Positions 8,583-16,065 of a stretch of 37,178 nucleotides of DNA are shown here, in pieces. The position numbers and the translations under genes were made by a program. The notes under the pieces were generated by a model, which had not been told where the DNA came from, did not search any database, and saw only the letters and a list, made by a program, of their open reading frames with translations. Position 1 is the first letter of the stretch; the number at the start of each line of letters is the position of its first letter. Source of the stretch: Nitrospira lenta (GTDB lineage Bacteria > Nitrospirota > Nitrospiria > Nitrospirales > Nitrospiraceae); assembly GCA_945905765.1 (NCBI GenBank), contig CAMDPZ010000017.1:1-37178 (forward strand). The letters run 5' to 3'.

Positions 8583-9167
8583 CTAATCGCGATCTTCTTC
8601 TCGCTCGATTTTTTCCAGCAACTCTTCTTTCGACTGGCATTCGACGCAGAGCTTGGCAAACGGCACGGCTTCCAGCCTCCGCTCGCTGATCTCGACGCCG
8701 CATTCCGCGCAAATGCCGTAGGTGCCCTCGGTGAGCCTCGTCAACGCCTCATCAATGGCCTGCCGACGGCGATTGCGCATTTCCATCAAGGAAATGCCTA
8801 ATTCGCGATCGAGATCCATGAGGGCTTGGTCGCCGACATCGCGCGCGGATTCAAGGCGGCGCTGCTTATCCTCGATGAGGGATTGCCCCAGACTTCCTTC
8901 GATCTCTTTGATAATTTCCTGACGCTTGCGCATCAGCATCTGCTGAAGAACTTCGCGCCGGTGCTCCCGGTCCTCGCGCTCTTTCGCCGATTCTTTGGGT
9001 CTAGCGGCCAAGGGAGACACGGCCATGCTGATAGGCTTTTGAACCTCGACGACTGCGGCAGGCTTCGGCTTGCTCACGGGCTTGGCTGTCTTTGTGGCCT
9101 TTACGGCCTTTGCTGGCGCCTTGGCCTTCGCCACCGGTTTCTTCTTGGCGGGAGTTTTTGTTGCCAT
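8583..9167 (-). CDS. DksA/TraR-type C4 zinc-finger transcription factor
   Basis: The product is 194 residues. The first 45 residues are a Lys/Ala/Pro-rich tail. Residues 60-145 form a charged coiled coil with the acidic tip region expected of RNA-polymerase secondary-channel proteins. The C4 zinc finger follows with Cys153, Cys156, Cys174 and Cys177 (CAEC and CVEC). DksA-type proteins enter the RNA polymerase secondary channel and help set rRNA and stress promoter output, often with ppGpp. The basic tail is an addition to the classical 151-residue E. coli protein and may bind nucleic acid; that is inference. Whether it is the true DksA or a paralogue is not settled. Confidence 0.85.
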   Translation of the reverse strand: MATKTPAKKKPVAKAKAPAKAVKATKTAKPVSKPKPAAVVEVQKPISMAVSPLAARPKESAKEREDREHRREVLQQMLMRKRQEIIKEIEGSLGQSLIEDKQRRLESARDVGDQALMDLDRELGISLMEMRNRRRQAIDEALTRLTEGTYGICAECGVEISERRLEAVPFAKLCVECQSKEELLEKIEREEDRD

Positions 9168-9200
9168 GGCGGATACTACTCCTGTGATGAACGTCGAATA

Positions 9201-9217
9201 GCCGAAAAAAGTTCGGC
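9201..9217 (-). other. Short inverted repeat upstream of the DksA-type gene
   Basis: A perfect GCCGAA/TTCGGC repeat surrounds a five-base A-rich (T-rich on the minus strand) loop. It lies 34 bases before the DksA-type start and 58 bases after the apt stop. It may end the sigma/apt transcript or form part of the DksA-type gene leader. No T run follows the stem. Confidence 0.3.
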
Positions 9218-9274
9218 ATTCATAGCACGGCGCATGGTCTTTGACAAGAGGTTCAGCGGAGGGACCAAAAGCCC

Positions 9275-9799
9275 CTAGGGGTAGAATATTGTCGAATGCA
9301 CAGGATATCCGGCCAGTTTGTCGCGCCCCTTCAGGCCCTGAAGTTCTACTAGAAAATCGAGTCCGACGATCTCGCCACCCACCTGACGAACGAGGGACAC
9401 AGTCGCAGCCGCCGTGCCCCCTGTGGCCAGCAAATCGTCCACGATCAACACCCGTTCCCCCTCGGCAATCGCATCGCGGTGGATGGCCAGAGAGTTCGAT
9501 CCATATTCCAAACTATATTTGACCTCAAAACAGTCAGCGGGCAACTTGCCTGGCTTCCGGACCGGCACAAACCCGGCGTTCAACCGGTTGGCCAGCATCC
9601 CTCCGAAAATAAACCCGCGGGATTCAATCCCGATGACCTTCGCGATCCGCTGCCCCTGATAGTAGGCGGTCAATTCATCGGCAATCGACGACAAGGCGCG
9701 GGCGTCCTTCAGCAACGTCGTGATGTCGTAGAAAAGAATACCGGGTTTGGGGAAATCCGGGACTTCGCGGATAAGGGAGTGGTAGTTCACGGTGGTCAT
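9275..9799 (-). CDS. apt: Adenine phosphoribosyltransferase
   Basis: The product is 174 residues and makes AMP from adenine and PRPP in purine salvage. The PRPP-binding loop is visible as [14 protein letters not shown], and the N-terminal signature [16 protein letters not shown] and the [11 protein letters not shown] segment are typical of Apt. Length matches the family. The start is only three bases after the stop of the upstream sigma-factor gene, so purine salvage is translated from the same message as a sigma factor. Confidence 0.96.
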   Translation of the reverse strand: MTTVNYHSLIREVPDFPKPGILFYDITTLLKDARALSSIADELTAYYQGQRIAKVIGIESRGFIFGGMLANRLNAGFVPVRKPGKLPADCFEVKYSLEYGSNSLAIHRDAIAEGERVLIVDDLLATGGTAAATVSLVRQVGGEIVGLDFLVELQGLKGRDKLAGYPVHSTIFYP

Positions 9800-9802
9800 C
9801 GA

Positions 9803-10771
9803 TCAGAGCAAGTCGGACTGTGTCATGGTTCTACGTTCAATCGTATGGCGCAAGCGGGCCAAGGCGGCCATTTCAATCTGCCGGACCCGCTCACGGGTCA
9901 GCCCCATCTCCCGGCCGATCTCTTCCAACGTCTGAGACTCACTGCCATCGAGCCCAAACCGCGCCACAATAACAGTTTGTTCTTTCTCCGGCAACTCCGT
10001 GACCCAGGTCATCATCTCCTCCCGCCGCATCACCCCCTCGGCCGTATCGGCAGGCGAGATGCAAGCAGGATCCTCGATCACATCGCGCAAGAAAGTATCG
10101 GCCCCGTCATTGATCGGGCTGTCCAACGAACAGGTCGTCCGGACCACTTGCCTGAGGTCCAGCACCTCTTCGTCCGTCGTCTTCATCTTGACCGCCACTT
10201 CCGAGGCGGTCGGTTCCCGTCCGAGCTCCTGAACCAGCTGCTCCACTTTCCCCAGATAACGATTCAGCCGCTCCACCACATGCACCGGCAACCGCACAAG
10301 CTTGCCCTGATTGATGATCGCCCGTTCGATGTATTGCCTGATCCACCAGGAAGCGTACGTGCTGAAACGAAATCCGCGCTTATAATTGAATTTCTCAACG
10401 GCCTTGATCAGCCCGAGATTGCCCTCTTCGATGACATCGGAAAAGGGGAACCCTCGGTGCATATAGCGCTTCCCGATGCTGATCACCAAACGGAGGTTCG
10501 ATTCGATCATCTCCTGGCGCGCCTGCTCGTCGCCCGCCATGATCCGCTTGCCCAGCTGCTGTTCTTGCTTAAACGTCAGCAGGGTCGAATGACGGATCTC
10601 GCGCAAGTAGCACTTGAGGGGATCCAATCCTTCCGAACGGCGGCTCGATTTCTCCTCGCCGGCAGACGACTCGTCCCCGCCCGACGACTCGGACATATCC
10701 TCATCGTCGCGGTGGACGGTCTGTCGGCGCGCTTCGCCCCGATCCTGTAACTCCTCGCCCCCTCGCGCCAT
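9803..10771 (-). CDS. RNA polymerase sigma factor, sigma-70 family (RpoD/RpoS group)
   Basis: The product is 322 residues; an in-frame ATG at 10696 would remove 25. An acidic N-terminal tail precedes region 1.2 ([10 protein letters not shown]), region 2 ([12 protein letters not shown], then [13 protein letters not shown] and [17 protein letters not shown]), region 3 ([14 protein letters not shown]) and region 4 with its helix-turn-helix ([20 protein letters not shown]). It lacks the long region 1.1 and non-conserved insert of the primary factor, so it is most like a group-2 (RpoS-like) sigma factor recognising -10/-35 promoters similar to the housekeeping ones. It is co-transcribed with apt. 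Confidence 0.92.
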   Translation of the reverse strand: MARGGEELQDRGEARRQTVHRDDEDMSESSGGDESSAGEEKSSRRSEGLDPLKCYLREIRHSTLLTFKQEQQLGKRIMAGDEQARQEMIESNLRLVISIGKRYMHRGFPFSDVIEEGNLGLIKAVEKFNYKRGFRFSTYASWWIRQYIERAIINQGKLVRLPVHVVERLNRYLGKVEQLVQELGREPTASEVAVKMKTTDEEVLDLRQVVRTTCSLDSPINDGADTFLRDVIEDPACISPADTAEGVMRREEMMTWVTELPEKEQTVIVARFGLDGSESQTLEEIGREMGLTRERVRQIEMAALARLRHTIERRTMTQSDLL

Positions 10772-10799
10772 GCGTACCGTCGCTCCTACCCTAATTCAC

Positions 10800-11096
10800 T
10801 CAATACCAAACTTCAAAATCTGAATATTGCCCTGTCGCCTGGCTCCACTCCACATCGACCGATGCCACTCGCGCCGCCGGTGGCCCGACCTTTAAATCTT
10901 CAATCAGGATCAGAACCAGATTCTTGGGGCCTTCAACCTCAAGTTCGACCCGGCCATCATCGAGATTCCTGACTCCCCCGCAGAGGCCTCGTTGCCTGGC
11001 GACGCGAGCCGCAAACGCTCGATATCCGACGCCCTGGACTTTCCCCGTTACCAGCAGCCTCGCGCGGATGCCTGCTTGTTCAATCGAATCGGACAT
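10800..11096 (-). CDS. acyP: Acylphosphatase
   Basis: The product is 98 residues from ATG 11096; the longer frame up to 11207 adds sequence not found in the family. It hydrolyses the carboxyl-phosphate bond of acylphosphates. The phosphate-binding loop with its catalytic Arg is GKVQGVGYRAF, and the catalytic Asn is in GVRNLDDGRVE. The C-terminus ends in a strand with Phe-Glu-Val-Trp-Tyr, close to the usual ending. It follows the tRNA-Pro gene on the minus strand and precedes the sigma/apt pair. Confidence 0.93.
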   Translation of the reverse strand: MSDSIEQAGIRARLLVTGKVQGVGYRAFAARVARQRGLCGGVRNLDDGRVELEVEGPKNLVLILIEDLKVGPPAARVASVDVEWSQATGQYSDFEVWY

Positions 11097-11274
11097 ACAC
11101 CAAGATGATACTCGATGACGAAGATACCTATCCAACGGACGAATACTCTCACACCTCCGCAAAGGCGTCACGCGTTTTGCGATTCCACGCGCGAGAACTT
11201 CGCACAACGGTTTCGAAAAGAAAAGGATGGAAACGAATTGGGTGGAAGAACTGAAAAAACGCTGGAGAGACTTT

Positions 11275-11302
11275 CCGCCAGCCTGAGGGACTCGGCTGGC
11301 GG
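11275..11302 (-). terminator. Probable terminator of tRNA-Pro
   Basis: A perfect 9-bp stem (CCGCCAGCC/GGCTGGCGG) with a 10-base loop lies 17 bases downstream of the tRNA 3' end on the minus strand. A run of six T occurs about 15 bases beyond the stem rather than directly after it, so it is not fully canonical. Confidence 0.5.
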
Positions 11303-11319
11303 CAGGAAGAAGCTCTGAT

Positions 11320-11396
11320 TGGTCGGGGCGACAGGATTCGAACCTGCGACCCCTGCGTCCCGAACGCAGTGCGCTACCGGGCTGCGCTACGCCCCG
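11320..11396 (-). tRNA. tRNA-Pro (anticodon CGG)
   Basis: Read on the minus strand the 77 bases fold as a tRNA. The acceptor stem is CGGGGCG/CGCCCCG with discriminator A and an encoded CCA end (bases 11322-11320). The T arm reads GCAGGTTCGAATCCTGT. The anticodon loop TTCGGGA lies between CTGCG and CGCAG, giving anticodon CGG at 11362-11360, which reads CCG proline codons. Its D arm begins with the usual GTAGCGCAGCC of proline tRNAs. It lies alone between ald and acyP. Confidence 0.97.
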
Positions 11397-11434
11397 ACAA
11401 AATCAACAGAGCCACGAAGCGAAGGAGGATTGTC

Positions 11435-12538
11435 TTACATCAGGGGGTCAAAACGCAAGCCATGGGCATCGGCCACCCCGCGACAGGTAATTTTGCCGCC
11501 AGACAGATTCACGCCTTTCGCCAGCCCCGCGTCGGCGCGAACAGCTGGCTCCACCCCCTGCGAGGCCAGGAGCAGAAGATAGGGCAGCGTCGCATTGGTC
11601 AAGGCAACCGTCGAGGTACGGGGCACAATCCCCGGCATATTGGCCACACAATAATGCAGCACCCCGTCCACCAGATAGACCGGGTCCGAATGGGTCGTAG
11701 GTTTCGTCGTCTCGAAACAGCCTCCTTGATCGACCGCCACATCCACCACCACGGATCCTGGCTTCATCCGCGCCACCAGTCCGCGCGAGACCAGCTTGGG
11801 CGCGCGGGCTCCCGGGACAAGCACCGCCCCAATGACAAGGTCCGCGGCGATCACCGATTCCTCGATCGCAGCCTGCGTAGAAGCGCGGGTGACGATCCGC
11901 CCGCGATACAAGTCGTCGAGCGACCTGAGCCGTTCAAGGTCAAGGTTGATCACCGTCACCTGAGCCCCCATCCCGACGGCAATTCTCGTCGCTGCGCTCC
12001 CCACGACTCCGGCCCCCAGCACCACGACCTTTCCTGGCTCCACGCCCGGCACACCGGCCAGGAGCAACCCGCGCCCCCCTTGCGTCTTCTCCAAGTAACG
12101 CGCGCCGACCTGCACCGACATCCGCCCCGCGATTTCACTCATCGGCTTGAGCATCGGCAAGGTGCCGTCCCTTGCCTCAATCGTCTCATACGCGATCGCG
12201 GTGATCTTGGTCTCCATGAGAGCCTTCGTGAGCTCCGGCAAAGAGGCCAAATGCAGATAAGTAAACAGTGTCTGGCCTGAGCGGAAGAGGTGGCACTCGG
12301 AGAGCAAGGGTTCCTTCACCTTCACAATGAGCGTCGCCTGCTGAAACACCTGCTCTTTTGATTGTGCGATGCTGGCGCCGGCGCCACGATAGTCCTCGTC
12401 CGAGTACCCGCTGCCGACTCCGGCTGATGGTTCGACCCAAACCTCATGGCCCGCCTGACGCAACGACCGCACCCCATCGGGGGTGACACTGACACGATAC
12501 TCATGATCCTTGATCTCTTTCGGCACCCCGACGACCAT
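11435..12538 (-). CDS. ald: Alanine dehydrogenase
   Basis: The product is 367 residues and interconverts alanine and pyruvate plus ammonia with NAD. I chose ATG 12538 because AGGAGG lies seven bases upstream and the protein then begins [10 protein letters not shown], as in the family. Substrate residues include the Lys in VKVKEPL and the His in YLHLAS. The Rossmann motif is GAGVVG within [14 protein letters not shown]. The C-terminal [16 protein letters not shown] segment is also typical. In autotrophs it can serve nitrogen assimilation or release; that role here is inference. Confidence 0.96.
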   Translation of the reverse strand: MVVGVPKEIKDHEYRVSVTPDGVRSLRQAGHEVWVEPSAGVGSGYSDEDYRGAGASIAQSKEQVFQQATLIVKVKEPLLSECHLFRSGQTLFTYLHLASLPELTKALMETKITAIAYETIEARDGTLPMLKPMSEIAGRMSVQVGARYLEKTQGGRGLLLAGVPGVEPGKVVVLGAGVVGSAATRIAVGMGAQVTVINLDLERLRSLDDLYRGRIVTRASTQAAIEESVIAADLVIGAVLVPGARAPKLVSRGLVARMKPGSVVVDVAVDQGGCFETTKPTTHSDPVYLVDGVLHYCVANMPGIVPRTSTVALTNATLPYLLLLASQGVEPAVRADAGLAKGVNLSGGKITCRGVADAHGLRFDPLM

Positions 12539-12580
12539 GGCTCTACCTCCTTGCGCGATCAATCGAAACGTTCGTCGCCC

Positions 12581-12586
12581 ATTATA
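12581..12586 (-). promoter_or_regulatory. Possible -10 element of ald
   Basis: On the minus strand a perfect TATAAT lies 43 bases upstream of the ald ATG. No good -35 hexamer is found at 16-18 bases further upstream, so this is a half-supported promoter. Confidence 0.3.
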
Positions 12587-12638
12587 TACAACAGAGGTGA
12601 AAATGCACGGCGGGACCAGCGGCGACGGCCCCCTCAAG

Positions 12639-12668
12639 TAGACAGTGCGCGCAGGCCTGGTGTAAGAT
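12639..12668 (+). promoter_or_regulatory. Possible promoter of the four-gene ferredoxin operon
   Basis: TAGACA and TAAGAT are spaced by 18 bases, and the -10 ends 40 bases before the first start codon (12709). It is divergent from the ald promoter region. The match to the sigma-70 consensus is moderate. Confidence 0.4.
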
Positions 12669-12708
12669 TCGCACGCTCTTCAGCTCACGATCGACAGAGG
12701 GAGGCTCT

Positions 12709-13092
12709 ATGGGTTCCGTATCTGGATCCTGCAACGCCTGCGGCGCCACCGGCACCGCGCTCATGAAGTTATCGCTCGGGAAGGACTTCTTCGGCCGAAC
12801 CTACGATCGGCTGTCCCCCTCGACCGATCAAAGCCCGAAATGGTACTGCGACGGCTGCTCGATGCAGAAAAATCTCCAGCGGGATTTTCGCGATATCCTG
12901 GGTGAATTCGACAAACTCGCGGCTGGCCAAGGCTCCACCCTGTCCAGCCAGGAAGAATTTCAACGGGCCTCCTTACGACTGAGAGAGATCGCCGCGATTC
13001 TCGCAGGAGCCGCGGGCCAGTCCTCATTCCTGACCGCAGCCGACGTCGCACAACTCATGGGCCGTATGCAGACTGCCTCAGTACGGACCTAA
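12709..13092 (+). CDS. Unknown protein with two Cys pairs (zinc-ribbon-like)
   Basis: The product is 127 residues behind a GGGAGG ribosome site. Two CxxC pairs near the N-terminus (CNAC at about residue 6 and CDGC at about 46) could bind one zinc ion or a cluster, with a 36-residue loop between them. The rest is helical and ends without a recognisable domain. It is the first gene of a tightly packed operon with a 2Fe-2S ferredoxin 14 bases downstream, which suggests a redox or cluster-related role. I do not recognise the family. Confidence 0.75.
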   Translation: MGSVSGSCNACGATGTALMKLSLGKDFFGRTYDRLSPSTDQSPKWYCDGCSMQKNLQRDFRDILGEFDKLAAGQGSTLSSQEEFQRASLRLREIAAILAGAAGQSSFLTAADVAQLMGRMQTASVRT

Positions 13093-13106
13093 CGAAGGAA
13101 CTACTC

Positions 13107-13457
13107 GTGTCCACCTTTACTCGCCATATTTTCGTCTGTACCAACCAGCGGAGTCCGGATGATCCACGCGGGAGCTGCTCGAAGCTCGGATCGGAAGCGC
13201 TCCACGCCTGTTTCAAGCAAGAGGCGAAGCGGCTGGACTTGAAAAACGTCGTCCGCGCCAATAAAGCCGGCTGTCTCGACCATTGCGCCGAAGGACCGAG
13301 CGTCGTGATCTATCCGGAAGGCGTGTGGTATCAGGTCAAAACCGAAGCCGACGTGACGGAAATCATGGAGCGCCACGTCGTCAAGGGCGAAGTCGTGGCC
13401 CGTCTCGTCTTGCCAGGCCATCCAGCTCCCACGACCGTCCCTCCGCTTAAACCGTAG
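13107..13457 (+). CDS. Thioredoxin-like [2Fe-2S] ferredoxin
   Basis: The product is 116 residues from a GTG start behind AAGGA. It has the four-Cys pattern of thioredoxin-fold ferredoxins (Aquifex Fd1/Shethna type, also seen in NuoE-like subunits): FVCTNQR with a second Cys at GSCSK, then CLDHC. The strand VVIYPEGVWYQV and the segment DVTEIMERHV match the C-terminal half of that fold. It should be a soluble one-electron carrier. It sits in an operon with a two-cluster ferredoxin (13889-14188), so the two may pass electrons to the same partner. Confidence 0.9.
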   Translation: MSTFTRHIFVCTNQRSPDDPRGSCSKLGSEALHACFKQEAKRLDLKNVVRANKAGCLDHCAEGPSVVIYPEGVWYQVKTEADVTEIMERHVVKGEVVARLVLPGHPAPTTVPPLKP

Positions 13458-13478
13458 CGCCGCACCACAAGGACTCTT

Positions 13479-13892
13479 ATGGCCGTCGAAGAAAAATGGA
13501 AAGCCAACCTGGAAAAGGTGGCCTTCATGAAACAGTTTCCCGGATTACTCGGAGGCTGGGAAGCCTTGGCGGGGAAGACCATTACCGACGTCATCCCCCT
13601 CAAAGGAAAACAGGGAGCGGCCGTGCTAGTCTGCGCCGATGGCGCCTTTACCATCCTGCCCCCCATGGCAACGGAACCCTACGAGTTGGGCGAAGCCCTG
13701 ACGGTGGCGCGATCGCTCCTCGAACCGGCGCACCAGCAGGCCTATGTGGAATATGACCGGCTAGCCAAAAAAGACAAAGACGCACTCATGGCTGCTAGAG
13801 CCGATAAGATTCTTGGAGCGATTCAGAATAATCTGGAACAGATTCCGGAGCTGAAAGATCGCTTAAAAGAACTTGTAAAGGAGTGGAAGTGA
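13479..13892 (+). CDS. Unknown protein between two ferredoxin genes
   Basis: The product is 137 residues with an AAGGA ribosome site. The N-terminal half has a beta-like core (KTITDVIPLKGKQGAAVLV, then GAFTILPP). The C-terminal half is helical and charged, ending in a likely coiled segment (ELKDRLKELVKEWK). There is no signal peptide, membrane helix or metal motif. Its stop overlaps the GTG start of the next ferredoxin gene (GTGA), so the two proteins are probably made in step and may interact. I do not recognise the family. Confidence 0.75.
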   Translation: MAVEEKWKANLEKVAFMKQFPGLLGGWEALAGKTITDVIPLKGKQGAAVLVCADGAFTILPPMATEPYELGEALTVARSLLEPAHQQAYVEYDRLAKKDKDALMAARADKILGAIQNNLEQIPELKDRLKELVKEWK

Positions 13893-14188
13893 GCGACAGC
13901 CTCCCGAACAGAAACATGTTCGACATCTTTTCCCAAGGTCTCTTTGAAGGAATCAAACCCATGATGATCATTCGCGACCACCTCGTCCGCCATCCAGACC
14001 GTTGCACCCACCAGGGCATTTGCATGCCCATCTGCCCGACCGGCGCCTGGCTCTCGACTCCTCCCTACAAGTTCGATCCTTCCCGCTGCCTGGAAAGCTG
14101 CCGCCTCTGCCTGGATGCCTGCCCCTCGCAGGCGATCTATGGGGTGTTCAAGAAGGGCGAGAAGATGCTGGAGCCGCAGAAGAAGTAG
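13889..14188 (+). CDS. Ferredoxin with two Fe-S motifs, one lacking a canonical Cys
   Basis: The product is 99 residues from GTG 13889, six bases after AAGGAG; the frame also offers GTG 13883. The second motif is C-x3-C-x2-C-x3-CP (CLESCRLCLDACP). The first motif, CTHQGICMPICP, has Gln where the second Cys of the usual CxxCxxCxxxCP pattern would be. Loss of that Cys is what distinguishes [3Fe-4S] sites in seven-iron ferredoxins, so the protein may carry one [3Fe-4S] and one [4Fe-4S] cluster. The 30-residue N-terminal leader before the first Cys is longer than usual. It closes the operon. Confidence 0.85.
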   Translation: MSDSLPNRNMFDIFSQGLFEGIKPMMIIRDHLVRHPDRCTHQGICMPICPTGAWLSTPPYKFDPSRCLESCRLCLDACPSQAIYGVFKKGEKMLEPQKK

Positions 14189-14191
14189 CGG

Positions 14192-14283
14192 GGTAGCCTG
14201 GCAGATCCCCGGTGCTCGCGCAACGCGCGGCCTCAGAAGGCCCTCGTTGGACGCGCGCAATAGGGGATCAGCCAGGCCACCCC
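14192..14283. repeat. Large intergenic hairpin (92 bases)
   Basis: Outer arms at 14192-14212 and 14263-14283 pair at 19 of 21 positions (GGGGT, GCCTGGC and GATCCCC with their complements). Inside is a second imperfect stem (CGCGCAACG against CGTTGgaCGCG) and an apical GGCCT/AGGCC hairpin with a CAGA loop. It lies between convergent genes (ferredoxin operon and squalene-synthase gene), so it could stop transcription both ways. Its form is that of a dispersed palindromic intergenic repeat; no second copy was found in this window. Confidence 0.75.
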
Positions 14284-14358
14284 TATAAGGGACGAAGAAA
14301 AAAGAACTTCTGTCCTTCCTCCCCCTCCAAGACAAGCGACGAACTGCCTCAACAGCTG

Positions 14359-15405
14359 CTAGATGATCTGCTTTCTTAGATGTCCCCAGTAGGCTGTGCC
14401 GACATGGCCGCAGGCGCCGGTGAAGGTCGTGAGGGCCATGATCTGGTAGACTTTGCTGCGAGGGATCTTCACTTTCACGGCTGGGCTCAAGAGGTCTGGC
14501 GAGTTCATGACCAGCTTGAGCGACTCGCCGGCCGACAGAATCGGCCACATGCAGGACAGCCGCAACCGCATTTCACCACGCGGGAGCGACATCGTATAGA
14601 GCCAGCCTTGATCGAGATGTTCCACCGCCATACGAACCAGCTTGCGCAGGACCGGCTGAAACCTGGCGCGGTTCCGCTGGTCCAGTAGATCCTGCGCGGT
14701 CAACCCCGCTTCGGCCAACAGAGGTTCCGGCACATAGCAACGGCCATTGCGGAGATCCTGCGCGATGTCCTTCACAATATTCGTAAGCTGCAGGCCCTTC
14801 CCGAATCGCACCCCGGCTTCCGACATCTCGCGCACCTTCCAGTGAGCCAAGGCCTCCCGGTGCGCACACATCAAATCGGTCCAGAACTCCCCCACACAAC
14901 CGGCCACGTAATAGGTGTAGCGGTCCAGCTCATCCAGCGTCTTCAGCCCTGTAAGCTCGGCAGCGGTCGTACCGGGAAAAACGGCCAGGTCCATCTCCAT
15001 ACCCTGCGTGAGTGTCGTCATAAGCCGTTGGATCCGGCGGCGATCGTCCGGTGAAAAATCCTGCAAGAGCCTGAAGCAATCCTCCAGCCGTTCAAGCAGT
15101 ATCCGCTCGGAGGGATTCTGCTGGACCGGCCCCACCGCCTGCTGAATCGCGTCCACCTGACTCCAGGCAATCTGATCGCTCACGAACTGGGCCTTGAGTT
15201 GCCCGAGCAAATCCAGCCGCCGCGAACGATCGATTAACTCCGTATCCGCAATCGTGTCCGCCGCTCTGGCAAACAAATAACCGAGACTGACTTGATCTCG
15301 CACATCCGCCGGGACCACGACCAGCGTCGTGTAGAACAGACGGGATACTTGCTTGAGGAGGTCGCGGAGCAGTTCCTGTTTGGAGGTCTCTCTATTCGTC
15401 GTCAT
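14359..15405 (-). CDS. Squalene/phytoene synthase family protein (HpnC/HpnD-like)
   Basis: The product is 348 residues from ATG 15405. It belongs to the trans-isoprenyl diphosphate head-to-head condensing enzymes. The first Asp-rich motif is RAADTIAD at 47-54 and the second NIVKDIAQD at 209-217, followed by GRCYVPEPLL. YTYYVAGCVG at 163-172 is also characteristic. Such enzymes join two farnesyl (or geranylgeranyl) diphosphates to make squalene or its precursors for hopanoids, or phytoene. It starts two bases after an exported cupredoxin gene ends, with no other hopanoid genes in the window. The substrate is not decided by the sequence alone. Confidence 0.88.
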   Translation of the reverse strand: MTTNRETSKQELLRDLLKQVSRLFYTTLVVVPADVRDQVSLGYLFARAADTIADTELIDRSRRLDLLGQLKAQFVSDQIAWSQVDAIQQAVGPVQQNPSERILLERLEDCFRLLQDFSPDDRRRIQRLMTTLTQGMEMDLAVFPGTTAAELTGLKTLDELDRYTYYVAGCVGEFWTDLMCAHREALAHWKVREMSEAGVRFGKGLQLTNIVKDIAQDLRNGRCYVPEPLLAEAGLTAQDLLDQRNRARFQPVLRKLVRMAVEHLDQGWLYTMSLPRGEMRLRLSCMWPILSAGESLKLVMNSPDLLSPAVKVKIPRSKVYQIMALTTFTGACGHVGTAYWGHLRKQII

Positions 15406-15407
15406 AC

Positions 15408-15848
15408 CTATCGTACTTCCAAGGTCCCTTCCATCCCCTTGTCTCGATGGCTCGGCATGGGCCAAAGCCGTTTATCGCAGTAGAGAGGAAAGGTGCCGGG
15501 CTGAATCGGCGTAAATGTGATGGTGACTGTCTTGCCGGCGCTCACCTCCTGTTCCACGAACAGGCTTCCGGCTGGATCCTTGATGATAAAATTGTGCGGG
15601 GTAATCGTCGTCACACTGATCAGAGTCAGTTCAACCGGCTTCCCTGCTTCGACAATCAGATGGTTCGGGCTATAGGAGTAGCTATCCAGTGTGACCGCGG
15701 CTCGCTGCACCCCGTCTGCCGCCACAGGAATCACCAACGAAGGGCTTGCCTGAGAGGGCTCCGCTGCGAGCACAGCCGGCTCGCCGACAACTGTCAGCAA
15801 CCACACAGTCGCCAACATAGGGGGCCATCGCCGCAGCCTCTTCACCAT
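15408..15848 (-). CDS. Exported cupredoxin (type I copper protein)
   Basis: The product is 146 residues with a signal peptide of about 28 residues (basic start, hydrophobic core, Ala-Ala cut). The mature part is a plastocyanin-like domain. Candidate type I copper ligands are His85 (TPHNFIIK), Cys124 (PLYCDKR), His134 and Met139 (SHRDKGM). The spacing between Cys and the last His (9 residues) is longer than in plastocyanin, so the site may be atypical. It should be a periplasmic electron carrier. Its gene leads a two-gene operon with a squalene/phytoene synthase gene. Confidence 0.88.
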   Translation of the reverse strand: MVKRLRRWPPMLATVWLLTVVGEPAVLAAEPSQASPSLVIPVAADGVQRAAVTLDSYSYSPNHLIVEAGKPVELTLISVTTITPHNFIIKDPAGSLFVEQEVSAGKTVTITFTPIQPGTFPLYCDKRLWPMPSHRDKGMEGTLEVR

Positions 15849-15974
15849 GAGCCACTTCTAACAGGAAGGGCCTGAAGGGTCAACTTGCCTAGAGTTTCAG
15901 CCACTTCCGGCACCTTGACCTTGGCCGATTCGGCGTTATGTTTAACGCCATCGCCGTGAATTCGTTCGATTGAG

Positions 15975-16003
15975 ATGCATTTCAGGGAATCCGTTAGTAT
16001 AAT
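15975..16003 (+). promoter_or_regulatory. Possible htpX promoter
   Basis: A perfect TATAAT at 15998-16003 lies 62 bases before the htpX start. Upstream, ATGCAT at 17-base spacing is a poor -35, and TTGAGA is too far (22 bases). The -10 is convincing, the -35 is not. Confidence 0.35.
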
Positions 16004-16065
16004 CTCTCTCACTGATGACTCGCCCGAATGACAAGGCGGGTCGATAGTCTTGAAGGAGGATCTCG

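Noticed and set aside
9479-10750. Open frame of 423 codons on the plus strand across apt and the sigma-factor gene
   Set aside because: It is antisense to two well-recognised genes and its composition (His, Arg, Asp, Leu-rich without domain pattern) is a shadow of GC-rich coding.
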